From Bradyrhizobium vignae (lineage in GTDB: Bacteria; Pseudomonadota; Alphaproteobacteria; Rhizobiales; Xanthobacteraceae): DNA of 64,000 bases. This document shows, piece after piece, positions 25,606-34,462 of this stretch. The stretch covers positions 1 through 64,000 of the forward strand of contig NZ_RDQF01000008.1 of NCBI RefSeq assembly GCF_004114425.1, given 5' to 3'. The notes under the pieces are model-generated. The model made no database searches, was not told the origin of the DNA, and was given only the letters and a program-made list of their open reading frames with translations. The position numbers were made by a program, and so were the translations under genes. Within the stretch, counting starts at the first letter, position 1, and the number at the start of each line of letters is the position of its first letter.

Positions 25606-26217
25606 TCAGACCGCACGGGCCTCGGCGTCGGGTTTGGGCTTGTCTTTGGGTTTCGGCTTCTTGACAGGCTTCAGCGCATGCAGGCCTGGTCCGATCTCCA
25701 GCACCTCGATCACCCGGCCATGTCGGGTCTCTGCTCCATCACCGCGCGCGGCGACTTTTGCACCCGGCGCGAGCAGCGGTGCGGCGCTCTCGGCTTCCTT
25801 GGGCCCGATGCGGAGAACGACGCCGTCGGAAAGCAGTGCGCCGCGAAGCTCGCCCTTCGGGCCGAACAGAGACATCCGTACGCTGCCTTCGGCGGTCATC
25901 GGCTGATGCTTGAGCTTTGGACGTTTGCGGTCGGGCTCCGGGCCCTCGTCGATGATCTGTCGTCCACCCGACGACGTGATGGCGACGGCTGCGAGCAGAT
26001 CGGCCCTGCGCGGCCGCACGCCGCGAACGCGAACGGCGTCGCCGGATGAAAGATGGCGTGTCAGCTCGCTCTCCAGGTGCGGTGGCGCGTGGACCAGGAT
26101 TGCGGTCCGCCCGTCCGGCTTCATGATGAAGCCATCGACCTCCCCGTGGGGATTAAGGATGAAGCGCTCGAAGATGCCCTCGACCTCGGGCAGGCAGGCG
26201 GGATCGATCCAATGCAT
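25606..26217 (-). CDS. Cytosolic tandem-repeat protein, paralogue of the next gene upstream
   Basis: 203 residues without signal peptide. It carries two copies of a beta-rich repeat of about 70-80 residues. Copy 1 (14-95) runs from VEGIFERFILNPHGEVDGF through APPHLESEL and GDAVRVRGVRPRRADLLA to a GRQIIDEGP end. Copy 2 (about 109-177) runs from AEGSVRMSLFGPKGELRGAL to GAKVAARGDG and RHGRVIEVLEIGP. The tail is Lys/Pro-rich (KPKPKDKPKPD). The same repeat occurs twice in the exported product of 26253-26978. Start at 26217 with GAAAGGAAAGC upstream, 35 bases after its paralogue. The fold may be OB-like. Function unknown. Confidence 0.75.
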   Translation of the reverse strand: MHWIDPACLPEVEGIFERFILNPHGEVDGFIMKPDGRTAILVHAPPHLESELTRHLSSGDAVRVRGVRPRRADLLAAVAITSSGGRQIIDEGPEPDRKRPKLKHQPMTAEGSVRMSLFGPKGELRGALLSDGVVLRIGPKEAESAAPLLAPGAKVAARGDGAETRHGRVIEVLEIGPGLHALKPVKKPKPKDKPKPDAEARAV

Positions 26218-26252
26218 GGTGCTTTCCTTTCTCGGTTGGTTGAATGGACACG

Positions 26253-26978
26253 CTAGCTGCGCGGAGGTGGAGGAGGTGGAGGACCAAAGCCGGGCGGAGG
26301 CGGTGCGCGCCGGTCGGGTCCATCCGCAGGACCGCGAGGCGGCCGGGCGCCGGCAAGCTCGCTCATCTGCTCCGGCGAGCTTCCGATCGCCCGCACGTCG
26401 ACCACTCTGCCGAGTGGCGTATCGAGAATAGCGCCGCGCACCGAGACGGGCTGACCCTGCCGCAGCCAGTCCTGCAAACGCTCTGCCTCTGGCGGGGGGA
26501 GGCGCAGCACGGTGCCGTCCTCGAGCAGCGCGCCGTTGACTTCGCCGCGCTTGCCGTGCAGCGGCGCGGCGATCCTGCCACTGATCGGCTGGTCCTGACT
26601 GCGATCGCGTCGGTCAGGCGGGCCGCTGTCGACGACGCTGCGGCCGGTGGTGACATTGGTGATCGATGCGGCATCGACCAAGGCCACCGCACGAGCCCGC
26701 AAGCCGCGAATCGAGACCTGGTCGCCCGGGCGGATCGAGAACACCGTTTGTGCCGTCAGGTGCGGCGGCAGCTTCACCTCGGTGCCATCGGTCAGGATGA
26801 CGCCATCGACGTCGCCGCGCGGCGTCAGCGTGTATTGCTTGACGGTGCCGCGTGACTCCGGAAGCTGCGAGGAATCCCAGACGGGGCCCGTGCTCTGCGC
26901 GTAGGCGGCCGCACTGAGGCCGATCGCCGTGCTGGCGAGCAGTGCACGGAGCCGCCATCGCATGCGTGCTGTCTTCAT
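26253..26978 (-). CDS. Exported tandem-repeat protein behind a sigma-54 promoter
   Basis: 241 residues from ATG at 26978 with AAAGGAG upstream. Signal peptide 1-28 (LRALLASTAIGLSAAAYA-Q). Copy 1 of the repeat (about 42-125) reads SRGTVKQYTLTPRGDVDGV, then KLPPHLTAQ, GDQVSIRGLRARAVALVDA and a GRSVVDSGPP end. Copy 2 (about 133-205) reads ISGRIAAPLHGKRGEVNGAL, then LRLPPPEAE and GQPVSVRGAI. The C-terminus is a low-complexity Pro/Gly/Arg tail ending in seven prolines. It is the first gene behind the -24/-12 promoter at 27026-27041, next to an activator and kinase. It may be a periplasmic effector or accessory sensor of that system. No named family recognised. Confidence 0.75.
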   Translation of the reverse strand: MKTARMRWRLRALLASTAIGLSAAAYAQSTGPVWDSSQLPESRGTVKQYTLTPRGDVDGVILTDGTEVKLPPHLTAQTVFSIRPGDQVSIRGLRARAVALVDAASITNVTTGRSVVDSGPPDRRDRSQDQPISGRIAAPLHGKRGEVNGALLEDGTVLRLPPPEAERLQDWLRQGQPVSVRGAILDTPLGRVVDVRAIGSSPEQMSELAGARPPRGPADGPDRRAPPPPGFGPPPPPPPRS

Positions 26979-26981
26979 GGA

Positions 26982-27072
26982 ACAACTCCTTTCGATTTCG
27001 CGACGATGTCGCTTGGCCAAGCTTTGGCAAGCGGTGTGCCAGTCGCGAGGTCGTTGATCTCAAAGGAGTTGT
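26982..27072. repeat. Long-spaced inverted repeat framing the sigma-54 promoter
   Basis: Perfect 11-base arms ACAACTCCTTT (26982-26992) and AAAGGAGTTGT (27062-27072), 69 bases apart. The first arm, read on the minus strand, contains the ribosome binding site of the tandem-repeat gene. The second, read on the plus strand, places AAGGAG eight bases before an ATG at 27077 that opens a 17-codon frame (stop ending at 27130). The arms enclose the whole -24/-12 promoter. Confidence 0.55.
27026..27041 (-). promoter_or_regulatory. Sigma-54 (-24/-12) promoter
   Basis: On the minus strand the site reads TGGCACACCGCTTGCC, matching the consensus TGGCAC-N5-TTGC with the invariant GG and GC elements correctly spaced. 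Transcription should start about 12 bases downstream, near 27014, giving a leader of roughly 36 bases before the exported tandem-repeat gene. The gene directly upstream encodes a sigma-54 activator, which is strong contextual support. Confidence 0.8.
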
Positions 27073-27088
27073 CGCGATGACGCCGGGA

Positions 27089-28453
27089 TTATTCGTCGTC
27101 TTTGCTGACACGGCCCGTCAGGTTTTCTGACGCCTCGACAGCAATCCCGTAGCGCTGCATCTTGGTGTAGAGGAGCTGGCGGTTGATGCCGAGCCGCCGC
27201 GCGGCTTCCGTCCGGTTGCCGCCGCACGCATCCAGCGCGCGCAGAATCATCATCTTCTCGAGCTGCGCGACTGCGGCCGGAAGGTCCGCATCAGGAGGAG
27301 AATCTGCCGGCAGCACGCCGGCACGGCTGGTGTCGATGTCGTCGCTCCCGATCACGTCGGAGCGGGTCAGGATGTAGGCCCGCTCGATCACATTGCGAAG
27401 CTCGCGGACGTTGCCGGGCCAGCCATGCCGCTGCAACTTCGCGACCGCCGCGGCGGTGAGCTGCTTGTGCCGTCCGCTTGGGACGGCAACGCGAGCAAGG
27501 AAGTGCTCGGCCAGAGGAAGGATATCCGCAGCGCGCTCCCGCAGCGGCGGAATCGCAATCGGCACCACGTTGAGCCGGTAGTAGAGGTCCTCGCGAAACT
27601 CCTTCGCCGCGACGAGCTTGGCCAGATCGCGATGCGTCGCGGTGACGATGCGCGCGGTGGTGCGCACCGGCTTGCCGCCCACGGGAGTAACGAGTTGCTC
27701 CTGGAGGGCGCGCAGGATCTTCGCCTGCATGGCGAGCGGCATGTCGCCGATCTCATCGAGGAACAGGGTGCCGTTGGCGGCATCGCGGAACGCGCCGGTC
27801 CTGTCCGCAGTCGCGCCCGTGAAGGAGCCCTTCACATGACCGAACAGTTCGCTCTCGAGCAGGTCCTCGGGAATGGCGGCGCAATTGACCGCGATGAACG
27901 GACCATCCTTGCGTTTGCCGTAGGTATGGAGTGCGCGCGCCACCAGCTCCTTGCCGCTGCCCGTCTCGCCGTGAATCAGGACGGTCGCATCGCTGTCGGC
28001 CGCAAGCCCGATTGCTTTCTGAACCTGGCGGATCGCCTCGCTTGATCCGATCAGACCGTCACCCGCATCCGGCGCGGGCTCTACGATCGAATGCGAGCGT
28101 TTGGGGAGGCGGTTCAGCAAGTCGCTCAGATCGTCTCGTCCGATTGGCTTGCTGAGATGGTCGAAGGCGCCGAGCCTCATGGCCTCGATCGTGTTCGCGG
28201 CGCTGGCAAAGGCGGTCAACACCACGACCGGTGGCGCATTATGGGCCGACCGGATCCGGCGCAGCACCTCGATCCCGTCCATGCCGCCTGGCATGCGCAG
28301 ATCGAGCAGCACGGCGTCGATATCGTCGCCGAGCGCGGCCAGGCCCTCCCGGCCGGACGCCGCCAGGCGAGCGGTATGGCCGAGATCGGTCAACGCTTCG
28401 GCCAGACCGTCGCGCAGCGCGGCATCGTCATCGACAATCAGCACGGTCGCCAT
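27089..28453 (-). CDS. Sigma-54-dependent response regulator, NtrC/AtoC family
   Basis: 454 residues, three domains. The receiver (1-118) has phosphoacceptor D51 (AVLLDLRMPGG). The AAA+ domain (about 133-365) has Walker A GETGSGKE at 162-169, the sigma-54 contact loop GSFTGA at 209-214 (Ser in place of the usual Ala), Walker B LFLDE at 230-234, and the arginine-finger region near FREDLYYRLNV. The C-terminal Fis-type helix-turn-helix is EAARRLGINRQLLYTKM near 425. It overlaps the kinase gene by 16 bases. It should bind upstream of 27041 and drive the tandem-repeat operon. Confidence 0.92.
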   Translation of the reverse strand: MATVLIVDDDAALRDGLAEALTDLGHTARLAASGREGLAALGDDIDAVLLDLRMPGGMDGIEVLRRIRSAHNAPPVVVLTAFASAANTIEAMRLGAFDHLSKPIGRDDLSDLLNRLPKRSHSIVEPAPDAGDGLIGSSEAIRQVQKAIGLAADSDATVLIHGETGSGKELVARALHTYGKRKDGPFIAVNCAAIPEDLLESELFGHVKGSFTGATADRTGAFRDAANGTLFLDEIGDMPLAMQAKILRALQEQLVTPVGGKPVRTTARIVTATHRDLAKLVAAKEFREDLYYRLNVVPIAIPPLRERAADILPLAEHFLARVAVPSGRHKQLTAAAVAKLQRHGWPGNVRELRNVIERAYILTRSDVIGSDDIDTSRAGVLPADSPPDADLPAAVAQLEKMMILRALDACGGNRTEAARRLGINRQLLYTKMQRYGIAVEASENLTGRVSKDDE

Positions 28454-29892
28454 GGCACCTCGATCTCGAACGTCGCGCCGCGCGGGGTCGCTACGTGCCG
28501 TGCTTCGCCGTCATGATTTCGCGCGATCTCGCGCACGATGGCGAGGCCGAGGCCGGTCCCGTCGGCGCGGCCGGTGACAAATGGCTCGAAGAGGCGTTCG
28601 CGCAGCTCGTTGGAAATGCCGGTGCCGGTGTCGGCAACCCGCAGGATCAGGCGGCCATCCCGACGACGGGCTTCGACCGCCACGGAGCCGCCGGGTGGAC
28701 AATTCTGGATGGCGTTTAGAATGAGATTGTCCAACGCGCGCTGCATCTGGAAGGGGTCGAACCTCGGCAACTCCGAGCATGCGCCCTCGGTTCCCGCAGT
28801 CAGGATCAGGTCCTTGGCGGCCGCGAGCTCGCGATGGGCGTCCACGGCGTTGTCGATGAAAGATGCGAGATCCACCTCCGCAAGTTTCGGTTCGTGCGCC
28901 TGGGTCATATCCAGCAGATCCCGCAACAGGATGTCGAGCCGGTCAACCTGTTGCAGGATGGTCCCGAGAGCCGCGTTGCTGCGTGAGCCGTCGGCAACGG
29001 CGAGCGCGTTCTCCGCCTTCAGGCGCATTGCGGCGATCGGATTGCGAATCTCATGTGCAAGGCCGGCCGACAGGCGGCCGAGCGCGGCAAGCCGCTCCGC
29101 GCTTGCGGCGCGCCGGCGCTCGAGCGAGAGACGCTCACCAGTCGCGTTCAGTGCATCCACAAGCCGATCGAGCTCGGGCGTGCCTGTGCGCGCAAGCTTC
29201 GGCAGATCGACGACACCATCCCGCCGGTCGTCAAGGGCGCGCTCGATCAGCGCGATGTTGCGCGACCAAGTGTAGAGCAGCCGGGCGAGCCAGACGGCCG
29301 ATCCGAAGATCGTCAGTGCCAGAACGACGAGTCCGGCCAGCAATTGATTATAAGCAGGTCCCTGGGCGGTAAAGACGCGCGTCATGGTCCAGCCGGTGAC
29401 CCCTTGCAGCGGCCCGCGCAACGGGCACGCATGCACGATGAGGACCTGCGATCGGCCGGCTTGCCGGATCGATGCAGGGTGTCCGGAACGCAATGCCTCG
29501 GCGTTGACCTGACCAATGGTGTTTTGCTCGGCCGACGGCAGGTCGGTTTTCGGGCCGGTTCCCTCATAGGTCGGAAATGCATAGCCCAGCGAGCCGACGT
29601 TCGCTTGCCAGATGCCGCCTTCTATGCCGGCCGCGCCGGCGAGAGCGGTCCGGGTCACGGCGGTCAGTTCGCTCTTGAGTCGATCGTCGATCGGCCCGCC
29701 GCTCCAACCCGCGACGAAGAATTGATAGCGGTCGGCGAGATCGCGGCACGCCCGGGCAACCAGCTCCTCGGACCGTGCGAGGCGTGCATTGGCGGTCTGC
29801 TGGAACGATTCGAACAGCAGATAGCCGGTCGCAATGCCGGAGACGACCAGCATGATCCACAGAGCCAGCAGTCGGATTCGAAGAGAGCCCAT
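28438..29892 (-). CDS. Membrane sensor histidine kinase of the sigma-54 system
   Basis: 484 residues. TM1 is at 5-27 (IRLLALWIMLVVSGIATGYL) and a periplasmic domain spans about 28-175, without obvious heme or metal motifs. TM2 (NQLLAGLVVLALTIFGSAVW) is near 180-200. The H-box LAHEIRNPIAAMRLKAENAL places the phospho-His near 285. The N-box is LDNLILNAIQNC, and the G-boxes are VADTGTGIS and GTGLGLAIV near the C-terminus. Kinase first and regulator second, with overlapping ends, indicates tight co-translation and a cognate pair. The periplasmic stimulus is unknown. Confidence 0.9.
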   Translation of the reverse strand: MGSLRIRLLALWIMLVVSGIATGYLLFESFQQTANARLARSEELVARACRDLADRYQFFVAGWSGGPIDDRLKSELTAVTRTALAGAAGIEGGIWQANVGSLGYAFPTYEGTGPKTDLPSAEQNTIGQVNAEALRSGHPASIRQAGRSQVLIVHACPLRGPLQGVTGWTMTRVFTAQGPAYNQLLAGLVVLALTIFGSAVWLARLLYTWSRNIALIERALDDRRDGVVDLPKLARTGTPELDRLVDALNATGERLSLERRRAASAERLAALGRLSAGLAHEIRNPIAAMRLKAENALAVADGSRSNAALGTILQQVDRLDILLRDLLDMTQAHEPKLAEVDLASFIDNAVDAHRELAAAKDLILTAGTEGACSELPRFDPFQMQRALDNLILNAIQNCPPGGSVAVEARRRDGRLILRVADTGTGISNELRERLFEPFVTGRADGTGLGLAIVREIARNHDGEARHVATPRGATFEIEVPWRPC

Positions 29893-29928
29893 CGCTGCAT
29901 CCTGGGACCTATCCGCCCGATCAGTACC

Positions 29929-30384
29929 TCAAAATTTGACTGCCAACAGCACCGCGCCGGCGCCGATCATGGCGATGCCGGCCCAGCCCTGCGCCGTCGG
30001 CCGCTCACCGAGAAAGGCGAAGGCGAACAGGGCGACCAGCACGACGCTGAGCTTGTCGATCGGCGCCACCAGCGTTGCAGGCCCAAGCTTGAGCGCGCGG
30101 AAGTAACACAGCCATGAGGCGCCGGTTGCCAGTCCTGACAATACCAGGAATACCCAGGTCTTCGGCGAGACTGCCGAGGGCACGACGAATTGTCCGGTGA
30201 AGAACAGCAGCACCGAGAAGGCGAGCAGCACCACGATGGTGCGGATGAAGGTGGCGAGATCCGGGTTGATGTTCTCGACGCCGACCTTGGCGAAGATCGC
30301 AGTCAGCGCCGCAAAGCAGGCGGACAGCAGCGCCCAGGTCTGCCAGGCGGAGAGGAGGGCAGGTTTCATGTTATCGATATCCAT
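29929..30384 (-). CDS. EamA/DMT-family small membrane transporter
   Basis: 151 residues with five hydrophobic helices and one EamA domain. It starts near WALLSACFAALTAIFAKVGV and ends LGERPTAQGWAGIAMIGAGA, the typical EamA signature region. Single-domain members of about 140 residues are common and work as dimers. The start could be 30384 (MDIDNMKP) or 30369 (MKPALL); the frame further upstream is only the coding shadow of the palindromic repeat at 30411-30489. Substrate unknown. Confidence 0.8.
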   Translation of the reverse strand: MDIDNMKPALLSAWQTWALLSACFAALTAIFAKVGVENINPDLATFIRTIVVLLAFSVLLFFTGQFVVPSAVSPKTWVFLVLSGLATGASWLCYFRALKLGPATLVAPIDKLSVVLVALFAFAFLGERPTAQGWAGIAMIGAGAVLLAVKF

Positions 30385-30410
30385 TGCTTCAGGACGGCGC
30401 GCCCGCGCCG

Positions 30411-30489
30411 TCATTGCGAGCGTAGCGAAGCAATCCAGGGTCTCGCCGCGGAGGCAGTCTGGATTTGCTTCGCTGCGCTCGCAATGACG
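30411..30489. repeat. Dispersed palindromic repeat (TCATTGCGAGCG... type)
   Basis: The outer arms TCATTGCGAGCGTAGCGAAG (from 30411) and CTTCGCTGCGCTCGCAATGA (to 30487) are near-perfect inverted copies separated by about 35 bases, which also carry inner complementarity (CAATCCAG/CTGGATTG-like). This is a widespread intergenic element in Bradyrhizobium and other Rhizobiales. It lies between two minus-strand genes, the hybrid kinase and the EamA transporter. Confidence 0.8.
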
Positions 30490-30521
30490 GAGTTTGTGGC
30501 CGGAGTCGTGCGCTATCACAT

Positions 30522-32987
30522 TCACCGCGCCACCGACAACTTCTCCGTGATCGCCTTGCGCAGGATGCGTGATAGCGATTCCACGGAATACGGCTTCTGG
30601 ATCAGCTCGAAGCCGCGATGGGCGCTTTCGGCGAGCACGTTGCTGTAGCCGCTGGTGAGCACCACGGGCAGGCCCGGATAGCGCTCGCGGATGATTGCGG
30701 CGAGCTCGACGCCGTTCATGCCGGGCATGATGACGTCGGAGAACACGAGGTCGACGGCGAATTCGTCCTCATTGAGGATCGCGAGCGCCGCATTGGCGTT
30801 GGCGACGCGGCGGACGACATAGCCGAGATCTTCCAGAAGCTCTGTCGAGAACTGGCCGACATCGTCATTGTCCTCGACCACGAGCACGCGGTAGCCGCGC
30901 CCGGTGGTCGCAGCCTCGCTGGTCAGTGCCGCCGCTTCCTTGTCGGTGGCGGGGCTTTGTGCCTGCGGCAGATAGATGGTGAAGGTCGCGCCTCGACCTG
31001 GCATGCTCGTCACCGCGATGTCGCCTTCGGACTGCTTTGCGAAGCCGAAGGCCTGGCTGAGACCGAGGCCGGTGCCCTTGCCGACCTCCTTGGTGGTGAA
31101 GAACGGTTCGAAGATCAGGTCGAGATGTTCCGGCGCGATGCCGCTGCCGGTGTCGGTGACCGAAATGGCGACGTAGTCGCCGCCGCGCGCCGCTTGTGCA
31201 CGCAGGCTCGGAATCCCCCGGACCTTGCGCACGGCGATGCTGAGGCGGCCTTCGCCATTCATGGCGTCGCGGGCGTTAATGGCGAGATTGATCAGCGCGG
31301 CCTCGAACTGGGCGATGTCGGCGACCGTGAAACAGTCGGCATCCTGAACCTCCACCGCAATCTCGATGCTTCCGCCGACCAGCGGCCGGACCAGCTGCGC
31401 CACACCCTCGACCTGGCTGCCGACGTTGAAGATCTGCGGCTTCAGCGGCTGCCGCCGCGCGAAGGCCAGGAGCTGCGCGGTCAGCTTGGAGGCGCGCTCG
31501 ACCGTCTCGGAGATGGCATCGACATAGCGGCGGCGGCGCTCTTCCGGCAGCTCGCGGCGGCGCAGGAAATCCGTCGCCGAGCGGATGATGGTGAGCAGGT
31601 TGTTGAAGTCGTGCGCGACGCCGCCGGTGAGCTGGCCGATCGCCTCCATCTTCTGCGACTGACGCAACGCTTCCTCGCCGAGGCGACGCTCGGTGATGTC
31701 GACGGCCTCCGGCACCGCACCGGTGATGTTGCCGTGGCGGTCGAGCACGGGGCGCATGCCGAAATCGAAATCGCGCTCGCCGATCGGCAGCCGCAGGCGC
31801 ATCTCCAGGCGGACCGCTTCGCCCTTGAGTACGGTGTGGAAAGCCTCGCGCACCAGCGTGCTCATGCCCTTCGTCGCGCTGAACCAGGGCGTATCCCAAA
31901 ATGGTTTTCCAATCACGTCCGCGGAATTCGCCTTGATGCCGTCGAGTGCCGTCTTGTTGGCGTAAAGCAGTTCGCCCCTGAGATTGACCAGGCCCTGATA
32001 CTGATTGCTGGTCTCCAGGATCGCGCGCAGCCGCGCCTGGTTGGCTTCGAGCTCGGCGGTGCGCTGGGCGATGCGCTGTTCCAGCGTCTCGTTGAGCTGC
32101 CTGAGCTCGATCTCGGCCTGCTTGGCGACGGTGATGTCGTGAGCGACGCCAATGAAGCCGATATGCTTGCCGGTGGGGTCCCAGCGCGGCTGCGATTCCG
32201 ATCGAAGCCAGCGCCATTCGCCGCTGGCGTTCTTGTAGCGCGCTTCCAGCACGAACGGCTTCAGCGAGGCCTCACCCTGGACGGATTGCTGCAGCACGTG
32301 CGGCAGGTCGTCGGGATGCAGCACCTTGCGCCAGTCGAAATCGATGGCTTGATCGTAGGGCAGGCCGAGGAAATCGACATAGGCCTGGTTGGCGAAGGAC
32401 CGCTTGCGGTCGAGCTTGGTCACCCAGATCGGCACCGGCGCGCTGTCGGCGATCAGCCGGAATCGCTCCTCGCTTTCGCGCAGCGTCTCGCGCGCCAGCG
32501 CTTGGTCGGTGATGTCGATGTGGGCGCCGACGAGGCGGATGGCGCGGCCGTCCTTGTCGCGCTCGATCTTGGCGACGACGCGGATCCAGCGGGTCTCGCC
32601 GTCGCTGGGGCGGATGATGCGGTATTCGGCGGTGTAATCCTCGCTGGTCCCGGAAAGCGCCTCGAAGAAGTGCTTCACCGCCGCGTCGCGGTCATCAGGA
32701 TGGATGCGGTTGACCCAGTCCTCGTGCGTCTCGTCCGCGGCCTCTGGGGGCAGGCCATGGATCATCAGATATTCGGGCGAACGGCGGTTCTTGAATCCTT
32801 CGCGGAAGTCGACCTCGACGCCGCCCACCTTGCCGATGCGCTGGATGAGCGCGAGCTCGGCCTCGCGCTCCTGCAGCGCGCGATAGGCGTTGTCGCGCTC
32901 GCGCGCGACGTCTTCGAGGTGCTGGCGCAGCCTTTCGGCAGCAATGGTTTCGGGCAAGGGATCGTTCAAGGCGTCGGCCGTTGTCAT
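30522..32987 (-). CDS. Multi-PAS hybrid sensor histidine kinase
   Basis: 821 residues, cytosolic, no membrane helices. Three or four PAS/PAC modules lie between about 45 and 430 (for example DWVNRIHPDDRDAAVKHFFE and DFDWRKVLHPDDLPHVLQQS). HisKA follows with the H-box GGVAHDFNNLLTIIRSATDF near 458-477, then HATPase_c (NLAINARDAMNGEG, then EPFFTTKEVGKGTGLGLSQA), and a C-terminal receiver (VLVVEDNDDVGQFSTELLED, phosphoacceptor in VFSDVIMPGMNGVEL near 748). Such kinases respond to internal redox, light or ligand cues. It has no adjacent output regulator. The ATG at 32987 (MTTADAL) is preferred over 32999. Confidence 0.9.
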   Translation of the reverse strand: MTTADALNDPLPETIAAERLRQHLEDVARERDNAYRALQEREAELALIQRIGKVGGVEVDFREGFKNRRSPEYLMIHGLPPEAADETHEDWVNRIHPDDRDAAVKHFFEALSGTSEDYTAEYRIIRPSDGETRWIRVVAKIERDKDGRAIRLVGAHIDITDQALARETLRESEERFRLIADSAPVPIWVTKLDRKRSFANQAYVDFLGLPYDQAIDFDWRKVLHPDDLPHVLQQSVQGEASLKPFVLEARYKNASGEWRWLRSESQPRWDPTGKHIGFIGVAHDITVAKQAEIELRQLNETLEQRIAQRTAELEANQARLRAILETSNQYQGLVNLRGELLYANKTALDGIKANSADVIGKPFWDTPWFSATKGMSTLVREAFHTVLKGEAVRLEMRLRLPIGERDFDFGMRPVLDRHGNITGAVPEAVDITERRLGEEALRQSQKMEAIGQLTGGVAHDFNNLLTIIRSATDFLRRRELPEERRRRYVDAISETVERASKLTAQLLAFARRQPLKPQIFNVGSQVEGVAQLVRPLVGGSIEIAVEVQDADCFTVADIAQFEAALINLAINARDAMNGEGRLSIAVRKVRGIPSLRAQAARGGDYVAISVTDTGSGIAPEHLDLIFEPFFTTKEVGKGTGLGLSQAFGFAKQSEGDIAVTSMPGRGATFTIYLPQAQSPATDKEAAALTSEAATTGRGYRVLVVEDNDDVGQFSTELLEDLGYVVRRVANANAALAILNEDEFAVDLVFSDVIMPGMNGVELAAIIRERYPGLPVVLTSGYSNVLAESAHRGFELIQKPYSVESLSRILRKAITEKLSVAR

Positions 32988-33207
32988 GCGGGTGCGCACG
33001 TGCCGGACCGATATTCACACAGACGGAGCGTGATGGCCATCGCTCAGACGGAAATATGCAGGGACGGGCGCGGGTTACGACGGGTATGAACGAACGCCTC
33101 CGCCGGCTATTTTGTTCCTGAGATTGGAACGGCGCGCCCCCTGCGCGCGTATCTGCGAGGCGCGCCAACTCTCGTCCACGAGGCTCCCTTTCCGAAAGGC
33201 CAAAATC

Positions 33208-34299
33208 TTGAAGCTCTTTGTCTGCCAGGCTTGCGGCAATGTCCTCTATTTCGAGAACCGCGCTTGCGAACGCTGTGGCCATCGGGTCGCCTTCCTGCCG
33301 GAGAAGGAGACGATGTCGGCGATCGAACTCGACGGAGACGCCTGGAGGACACTGGCCGACAAAGGCGAAGGCCGGATGCTGTGCCGGAATGCCGAGTACG
33401 ACGCCTGCAACTGGCTGACAGACCCAGGCGATACCATCGGCTATTGCCGCGCCTGCCGCCACAATGGGACCGTGCCGAACCTCTCGGATCCGGCGCAACT
33501 CGCCGGATGGCGCGAGCTGGAGGTGGCCAAGCACCGTCTATTCTATTCCCTGATCCGCTGGAAGCTGCCGCTCCAGACCCGGCAGGACAATCCCGAGCAT
33601 GGGCTGATCTTCAACTTCCTCGCCGACGATCCACACAGCGGCGAAAAGGTCATGACCGGCCATGACAACGGCCTGATCACGATCGCGCTGACCGAGGCTG
33701 ACGACATCGAGCGCGAGCGACGCCGGCTCGAGATGGGCGAGCCCTACCGGACACTGCTCGGGCATTTCCGCCACGAGGTCGGCCACTATTTCTGGGACGT
33801 GCTGGTGCGCGATGGCGGCAAGCTCGACCAGTGCCGCGCCGTGTTCGGCGACGATGCGGCCGATTACGGCCAGGCCCTGCAGCGTCACTATGCCGAAGGC
33901 CCGCCCCCGGACTGGCAGCAGAGCTACGTCTCGGCCTACGCCACGACGCATCCCTGGGAGGATTTCGCCGAGACCTGGGCGCACTACCTCCACATCGTCG
34001 ACACCCTGGAAATGGCCGCCGAGTTCGGCATGGAGGTGCGCCCCAAGGTCGACCGCGACGGGGAGTTGACGGCGCGCATCCGCTTCAACCCTTACGAGGC
34101 GAGGGACGTCGAGGCGCTGGTCGGCGCATGGCTGCCCTTCACCTTCGCCATGAACAGCGTCAACCGCGCCATGGGCCTGCGCGACCTCTATCCCTTCATC
34201 CTGTCGCCCGCGGTGGTCGCCAAGCTCGGCTTCGTTCATGGCCTGGTCCGGGATGCGGCCAAGGCGGGCAAGCCTCGGGAAGCTGCACGGCGTCCCTAG
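33208..34299 (+). CDS. Zinc-ribbon putative metallopeptidase (Peptidase_Mx type)
   Basis: 363 residues, initiated by TTG at 33208. No in-frame ATG precedes the zinc ribbon, and GAAAGG lies 10-15 bases upstream. The N-terminus has CxxC pairs C6/C9 and C20/C23, and a second set C59, C67, C80, C83, so one or two zinc ribbons are likely. The catalytic HExxH is HEVGH at 189-193 (HFRHEVGHYFWDVL), and a candidate third ligand lies in DFAETWAHYLH near 255. This matches the uncharacterised putative zinc-binding metallopeptidase family. No signal peptide. Substrate unknown. Confidence 0.8.
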   Translation: MKLFVCQACGNVLYFENRACERCGHRVAFLPEKETMSAIELDGDAWRTLADKGEGRMLCRNAEYDACNWLTDPGDTIGYCRACRHNGTVPNLSDPAQLAGWRELEVAKHRLFYSLIRWKLPLQTRQDNPEHGLIFNFLADDPHSGEKVMTGHDNGLITIALTEADDIERERRRLEMGEPYRTLLGHFRHEVGHYFWDVLVRDGGKLDQCRAVFGDDAADYGQALQRHYAEGPPPDWQQSYVSAYATTHPWEDFAETWAHYLHIVDTLEMAAEFGMEVRPKVDRDGELTARIRFNPYEARDVEALVGAWLPFTFAMNSVNRAMGLRDLYPFILSPAVVAKLGFVHGLVRDAAKAGKPREAARRP

Positions 34300-34462
34300 G
34301 GCTCGCCGCGCCCATTTCGGTCTTGCGCTGGCACGCCAGAAGCCCCGGATTTAGACCGTTGCCTCCGGCCGATTTTGATGTACCACGGGAGCCACACGGC
34401 CCGTCCCATAGGTCCCAACGGCCAGGGAAGGGTCCCGCCCAAGGTCGAGACTCAAGGAAAGC

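Noticed and set aside
30618..33089. Long open frame (over 800 codons) on the plus strand
   Set aside because: It is antisense to the hybrid kinase, whose PAS, HisKA, HATPase and receiver motifs are unambiguous. GC-rich codon bias keeps the opposite strand open.
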